This document shows positions 15,026-18,362 of a stretch of DNA of 18,362 nucleotides, piece after piece. Position numbers and translations under genes: made by a program. The stretch is taken from positions 1-18,362 of the forward strand of contig CAZNTU010000102.1 of assembly GCA_964575975.1 (NCBI GenBank). Direction: 5' to 3'. The notes beneath the pieces were generated by a model. The model saw only the letters and a program-made list of their open reading frames with translations, had not been told where the DNA came from and made no database searches. The DNA is from G963674505 sp964575975. GTDB taxonomy: Bacteria > Desulfobacterota > Desulfobacteria > Desulfobacterales > SKZT01. Position 1 is the stretch's first letter. The number at the start of each line of letters is the position of its first letter.

Positions 15026-15340
15026 CGGCCGATTCAAGACCTCCGCCTTCGTTGTTTTACGTGCAGTTTATTCGAAGAATAACCCTTTTCGCGAAAATCG
15101 CCGTTTTTTTTATGAAAAAAAAAGACGTATGTCAATCGGGTTTAGCGCGATCAGCCAAATCCGAATACTTGCGACTTGCGAGGGGAACCGTCGGACCTCG
15201 GAAATTTTCGAAACCGCGAAAGATTTCGGACAGACTCCCTTGCCCGGACACTTTTGCGCGTAGCTCCTCTTGCCCGCGCACGATCTGAACCTTATGATTT
15301 TCAAGTTGTCGATTTTAACAATTGAGGAAAAGAGATTTGG
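15026..15340. other. Divergent spacer before the protease gene
   Basis: About 315 bases with no supportable gene. It holds an inverted repeat TTATTC-gaa-GAATAA (15068-15082), a T8-ATG-A9 block (15106-15125), and further on a GC-richer stretch without recognisable structure. The AT-rich part probably contains the promoter of the minus-strand gene, and the right end holds the ribosome site of the protease gene. The short open frames here have no family resemblance. Confidence 0.5.
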
Positions 15341-16603
15341 ATGAACTTTTTCGGCATCGCGATTCTGTTTGCGCTTGTCGCGGATTACGCACTCCGTCTT
15401 TTGGCGGGCGCCCTCAATCTTTCCCGTCTGAAAAAGGAAGTGCCGGAATCTTTCGACGGGATCTACGATTCGCAAAAATACGCCCTGTCGCAGGAGTACC
15501 TTCGAGTCAATACGCGGTTTTCCTGGACGACATCCACTGTCGATACGGCGGCGGTCCTCGTTTTCTGGTTCGCGGGAGGGTTCCCCGCCTTGGACGCTTT
15601 CGTACGCGGCTTCGAACCGGGCCCGGTGGTTTCGGGTCTGATATTCATCGGAGTCCTGGTCGCGCTCAAGCTGGCATTGTCTCTTCCGTTCGATATTTAC
15701 GACACCTTCGTGATCGAGGAGCGATTCGGTTTCAATAAGACAACGGCAAGAACTTTTGTCGTGGACCGAATCAAGGGGCTTTTTCTCGGGATAGTCCTGG
15801 GCGCTCCCCTTCTGTCGGGCATCCTTTGGTTTTTCGAATACGCCGGAAAAGGCGCCTGGATCTATTGCTGGATCGCGGCGACTCTGTATTCCCTTTTTAT
15901 CCATTACGTCGCGCCCACATGGATCATGCCGATTTTCAACAAATTCAAGGAACTGGAGGAAGGCCACCTGAAGGAAGCGATACTTTCGTATGCCGAATCC
16001 ATCCGCTTGCCACTGGCGACCATCTACGTCATGGACGGTTCCAAAAGAAGCGAGAAGAGCAATGCCTTTTTCACGGGGTTCGGAAAGAACAAGCGCATCG
16101 TTCTGTTCGACACGTTGGTCGCCCGGCACACGACGGGGGAGCTTTTGGCGATCTTGGCCCACGAAATGGGTCATTGCAAAAAAAAACATATTTTGAAGAG
16201 CGCGATCCTGGGAATTCTGGAATCCGGTCTGATTTTCTATCTCCTTTCCGTTTTCATAACGCACCGGGGGCTCTTCGAAGCCTTTTACATGGACAGGTCC
16301 TCTGTTTACGCGGGACTGGTCTTTTTCGGATTGCTCCTTGTGCCTTTGGAATTTTTCATCGGACTGATCACTTTGGCCCTTTCCCGCAGGAACGAATACG
16401 AGGCCGACCGATTCGCCGCAGAGACCACCGGGAGCGGAGAACCCATGATCGCGGCGCTGAAAAAACTTTCCGTGAACAATCTTTCGAACCTGTCGCCGCA
16501 CCCGTTCTACGTAATTTTAAACTATTCGCACCCGCCGGTCTTGGAGAGGATCGAGGCGATCAGGGAAGGAAAGGAAAGAGGCAAGCTCGAAGCAAAAAGA
16601 TGA
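15341..16603 (+). CDS. STE24-like M48 membrane metallopeptidase (CAAX-protease type)
   Basis: A 420-residue polytopic membrane protein of the M48A/STE24 type, similar in length to yeast Ste24. Zinc ligands are H274 and H278 with catalytic E275 in LLAILAHEMGHCKKKH. The third ligand is E352 in RRNEYEADRFA. Other family segments are DIYDTFVIEERFGFNKTT, PTWIMPIFNKFKELE, VMDGSKRSEKSNAFFTGFG and the C-terminal PHPFYVILNYSHPPVLERI. Eukaryotic members trim CAAX proteins. Bacteria generally lack protein prenylation, so this enzyme more likely cuts membrane or misfolded proteins. GAGGAAA about 11 bases upstream supports ATG 15341. The next gene starts 69 bases after the stop. Confidence 0.95.
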   Translation: MNFFGIAILFALVADYALRLLAGALNLSRLKKEVPESFDGIYDSQKYALSQEYLRVNTRFSWTTSTVDTAAVLVFWFAGGFPALDAFVRGFEPGPVVSGLIFIGVLVALKLALSLPFDIYDTFVIEERFGFNKTTARTFVVDRIKGLFLGIVLGAPLLSGILWFFEYAGKGAWIYCWIAATLYSLFIHYVAPTWIMPIFNKFKELEEGHLKEAILSYAESIRLPLATIYVMDGSKRSEKSNAFFTGFGKNKRIVLFDTLVARHTTGELLAILAHEMGHCKKKHILKSAILGILESGLIFYLLSVFITHRGLFEAFYMDRSSVYAGLVFFGLLLVPLEFFIGLITLALSRRNEYEADRFAAETTGSGEPMIAALKKLSVNNLSNLSPHPFYVILNYSHPPVLERIEAIREGKERGKLEAKR

Positions 16604-16672
16604 AAAACTCGAAGTCGCAACCCACCCTTGCAAACGATCAAAGATCCTATAAACAACGAAGGGAGAAAACGC

Positions 16673-17674
16673 ATGGCAAGACAAGAATGGAACCCTGGCA
16701 AACTTCTGGAAATTTCCGGAGCCTACTGGAAAACCTGCGCGCTGCACGCGGGCGTGAAGCTGGAGTTGTTCACGATTCTCGGGGAAAACCGTCTCGGCGC
16801 GGATGAAGTGGCGAAAAAGGCGGGCGGCAGCATCGACGGGATTGAACGCCTGCTGGACGCGTTCGTTGCGATGGAACTGTTGGAAAAGGAGGACGGAAAA
16901 TACGAAAACACGGACGGAGCAAAGGCTTTTCTGACCAAGAACGCGCCGGGATACGTCGGCTATATGATCATGCATCACCACCACTTGGTGCCGTCGTGGT
17001 CGCGGTTGCACGAATCGGTCCTTGCCGGCAAGCCGACGCGAGAGAGAATCTCTTTCAGCGACGAGGAACGGCGCGAGAGTTTTCTCATGGGAATGTTCAA
17101 CAACGCCTCTATGCTGGCGCCCAGACTGACGCCGGAAATCGATCTCGGGGGACGAAAAAAACTGCTGGATCTCGGTGGAGGCCCCGGGACCTACGCTATC
17201 CACTTTTGCCTGTTCAACCAGGACTTGAAAGCCGTCGTCTACGACCTTCCGACCACAAGGCCCTTCATGGAGAAAACCGTTGAGAGGTTCGGTCTCGGAC
17301 ACAGAATATCCTTCCAGGAAGGCGACTATACCAGCCAGGGAATCCAAGGGAAATTCGATGCCGCCTGGCTTTCCCACATTCTTCACGGCGAAAGCCCGGC
17401 ACGGTGCCGGGAAATCGTGGAAAAAACGGTCGCGACGCTCGAACCCGGCGGATTGATCGCCATCCACGAGTTTATCCTGAACGATTCTAAAAGCGGCCCC
17501 CTGTTTCCGGCTTTGTTCTCGCTGAACATGCTTTTAGGGACCGACGGTGGAAGAGCCTACTCCGAATCGGAACTGTCGGACATGCTCTCCTCCGCAGGAG
17601 TGAAAAATATCAGACGCATAACCGTCAACACGCCCAACGATTCAGGAGTTGTTTTGGGCACGGTGGAAAGATAA
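16673..17674 (+). CDS. SAM-dependent O-methyltransferase, family 2 (hydroxyindole/caffeate type)
   Basis: A 333-residue protein with the two-part layout of the family. An N-terminal winged-helix dimerisation region (about 10-100: YWKTCALHAGVKLELFTIL, ADEVAKKAGGSIDGIERLL) is followed by a Rossmann methyltransferase domain. The SAM loop is LLDLGGGPGTYA (D166-G172), then VVYDLPTT, ISFQEGDYT and DAAWLSHILHG. The methyl acceptor cannot be told: relatives act on small aromatic hydroxyls, tetrapyrrole or quinone-type compounds, and several are annotated acetylserotonin O-methyltransferase only by similarity. ATG 16673 follows GAAGGGAG closely, while an in-frame ATG at 16628 lacks such a site. It may be co-transcribed with the protease gene 69 bases upstream, though the two roles show no obvious link. 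Confidence 0.92.
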   Translation: MARQEWNPGKLLEISGAYWKTCALHAGVKLELFTILGENRLGADEVAKKAGGSIDGIERLLDAFVAMELLEKEDGKYENTDGAKAFLTKNAPGYVGYMIMHHHHLVPSWSRLHESVLAGKPTRERISFSDEERRESFLMGMFNNASMLAPRLTPEIDLGGRKKLLDLGGGPGTYAIHFCLFNQDLKAVVYDLPTTRPFMEKTVERFGLGHRISFQEGDYTSQGIQGKFDAAWLSHILHGESPARCREIVEKTVATLEPGGLIAIHEFILNDSKSGPLFPALFSLNMLLGTDGGRAYSESELSDMLSSAGVKNIRRITVNTPNDSGVVLGTVER

Positions 17675-17704
17675 CAGGCGAAAGATGGAAGGGGAAAGAT
17701 GGAA
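17674..17704 (-). repeat. Heptamer repeats, minus orientation (CCATCTT/TCCCCTT)
   Basis: Immediately after the methyltransferase stop, the minus strand reads as consecutive heptamers ending mostly in TT: GGCCCTT, CCATCTT, TCCCCTT, CCATCTT, TCGCCTG. CCATCTT and words ending CCCTT also occur in the large tract at 18260-18362 on the opposite strand. Confidence 0.55.
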
Positions 17705-18011
17705 GGGCCTCGGAACGAAATAAAGACACCAAAGTTGCTCGCATTATCGGCTGAAGGCAAACGCGACGGCATATTCGCTTTGTTTCGAGGCCACAGGCTG
17801 TCGTTCCGCATTCCCGAGGCGTCTTCGGCGGCAAACGGCCAATTCCGTTCCATGCATGGGAAATCCAATTCTTGCCGGGACGGCTCGCTGTTTCCCCCGC
17901 TTGCCGAATGCGAAACGCCCGTTTCGTCTTGCCGGCTCCGTTCCCTTTTCAGGCACGCAAGCCATGTTTCGTTTCGCCGGGCGGTCCCGACGGAGGAGGC
18001 ATTGTCGGTGT

Positions 18012-18047
18012 TCCGGTAGCGCCGCCGTGGAAGGCGGCGCTACCGGA
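18012..18047. repeat. Perfect 15-bp palindromic repeat (TCCGGTAGCGCCGCC arms)
   Basis: TCCGGTAGCGCCGCC (18012-18026) is exactly complementary to GGCGGCGCTACCGGA (18033-18047) around the 6-base loop GTGGAA. There is no T-run on either side, so it is not a standard terminator. It looks like a REP-type dispersed palindrome, but no second copy is in the window. Confidence 0.7.
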
Positions 18048-18168
18048 CATCGGCGCGTGCCTGCCCCGGGCCGAAGAAATGGAAGACCGGAAAAAAAGGT
18101 GGCGGATCGAACCGGTCGGCGGATCGGTATACCGGCGGCAAGAGAGCCGATATATTTATTTCGTTCTG

Positions 18169-18223
18169 GAGCCCTAAACCGAAAGGTAAAAGCTATGGGC
18201 GAGAAACGCGAGGTTTAGGGCTT
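18169..18223. terminator. Long-loop inverted repeat followed by a T-rich stretch (weak terminator candidate)
   Basis: GCCCTAAACC (18171-18180) pairs with GGTTTAGGGC (18212-18221). One further A-T and one G-T pair outside make 12 pairs. The 31-base loop is A/G rich, and TTTGCTTTT follows the right arm. The large loop is unusual for an intrinsic terminator, so a structured RNA element or mobile repeat is equally possible. Confidence 0.35.
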
Positions 18224-18259
18224 TGCTTTTGTATCGACAATTCTTCGCGCGTCGAGCTT

Positions 18260-18362
18260 CCATCTTCCCCCTTTCACCTTTCACCTTTCACCTTTCACCT
18301 TCCCCCTTCCCCCTTCCCCCTTTCACCTTCCCCCTTTCACCTTCCCCCTTTCACCTTCCCCC
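18260..18362 (+). repeat. Two-word heptamer tandem repeat (TCACCTT / CCCCCTT), runs off the window
   Basis: From 18260 to the window end every seven bases form one word. There is one CCATCTT, then only TCACCTT and CCCCCTT in varying order: one C-word, four T-words, three C-words, then strict alternation to the end. Fourteen complete units are present without a single phase slip. The tract continues beyond the window. The words differ in their first three bases only. Confidence 0.9.

Larger units (their letters stand above)
17705..18259. other. Stretch without a convincing gene, with two inverted repeats
   Basis: About 550 bases between the two heptamer tracts. Several frames of 100-120 codons are open (for example plus-strand 17699-18019 and 17872-18177), but they overlap each other in different frames, are rich in Arg, Pro and Ser, and match no family I know. 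The apparent ribosome site of the 17699 frame is the heptamer repeat itself. The last 35 codons before TAA 18175-18177 look the most protein-like, but this is weak. Contained structures are the hairpins at 18012-18047 and 18169-18223. Confidence 0.5.

Noticed and set aside
15052..15288. A plus-strand 78-codon frame before the protease gene
   Set aside because: It overlaps the start region of the minus-strand gene, includes poly-Lys from an A-run, and has no ribosome site or family likeness.
17699..18218. Three overlapping open frames of 101-120 codons
   Set aside because: They overlap in different frames, show no family resemblance, and the apparent ribosome site is part of the heptamer repeat.
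18171..18221. Cyclic-di-GMP-I (GEMM) riboswitch
   Set aside because: ACCGAAAGGT followed by AAAGCTATGGG recalls part of the motif, but the conserved GGACGC segment and upstream helix are missing and no suitable downstream gene is in view.
18260..18362. CRISPR array
   Set aside because: The units are 7 bases, contiguous and without spacers, so this is a tandem minisatellite. No cas gene is present.

Overview
The window looks like a chromosomal segment of a Gram-negative bacterium, most plausibly of the Desulfobacterota (old Deltaproteobacteria). That placement is an inference: it rests on moderately GC-rich genes, a heptose/LPS gene (hldE), a WecA-type initiating enzyme, ThrH beside hom and alaC, a bacterial CAAX-type M48 protease, and simple heptamer repeats between genes. 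No rRNA gene or taxonomic marker was examined. I saw no clear new defence or biosynthetic system. Most of the window is housekeeping, with a small mobile-element graveyard and some unusual repeat tracts.

Layout. (1) 1-2101 (+): the 3' end of a NarL/UhpB-type sensor kinase, its LuxR-type response regulator, and a secreted DUF4124 protein with two EF-hand-like loops. (2) 2102-4652: mobile-element remains. They comprise an 85-bp IS21-end-like element, a truncated and frameshifted DDE-type transposase, a C/G-tract inverted repeat, and a tyrosine-recombinase integrase broken by one frameshift and one stop. The integrase ends at the 3' side of an initiator tRNA gene. (3) 4661-10320 (-): a same-strand series reading alaC, hom, thrH, a YbgC-like thioesterase, hldE, DUF167, and tRNA-fMet with its own promoter and terminator. 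(4) 10490-14639 (+): purM with a tiny overlapping leader ORF, a 51-codon ORF, a fused WecA-like/PglF-like membrane protein, and tsaD joined to it by ATGA. (5) 14651-15025 (-): a DUF6794-like protein. (6) 15341-17674 (+): an STE24-like membrane protease and a family-2 O-methyltransferase. (7) 17675-18362: no convincing gene, but heptamer repeats at both ends in opposite orientation and two strong inverted repeats.

How the genes work together. alaC, hom and thrH suggest an amino-acid block in which homoserine made by Hom may be phosphorylated by ThrH instead of a ThrB kinase. hldE supplies ADP-heptose precursors for LPS, and the WecA-like fusion probably starts an undecaprenyl-linked glycan, so both envelope-sugar pathways are represented. 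purM and tsaD are core purine and tRNA-modification genes. The tRNA-fMet/integrase junction is the classic geometry of an island inserted at a tRNA 3' end, but the second attachment site is not in this window.
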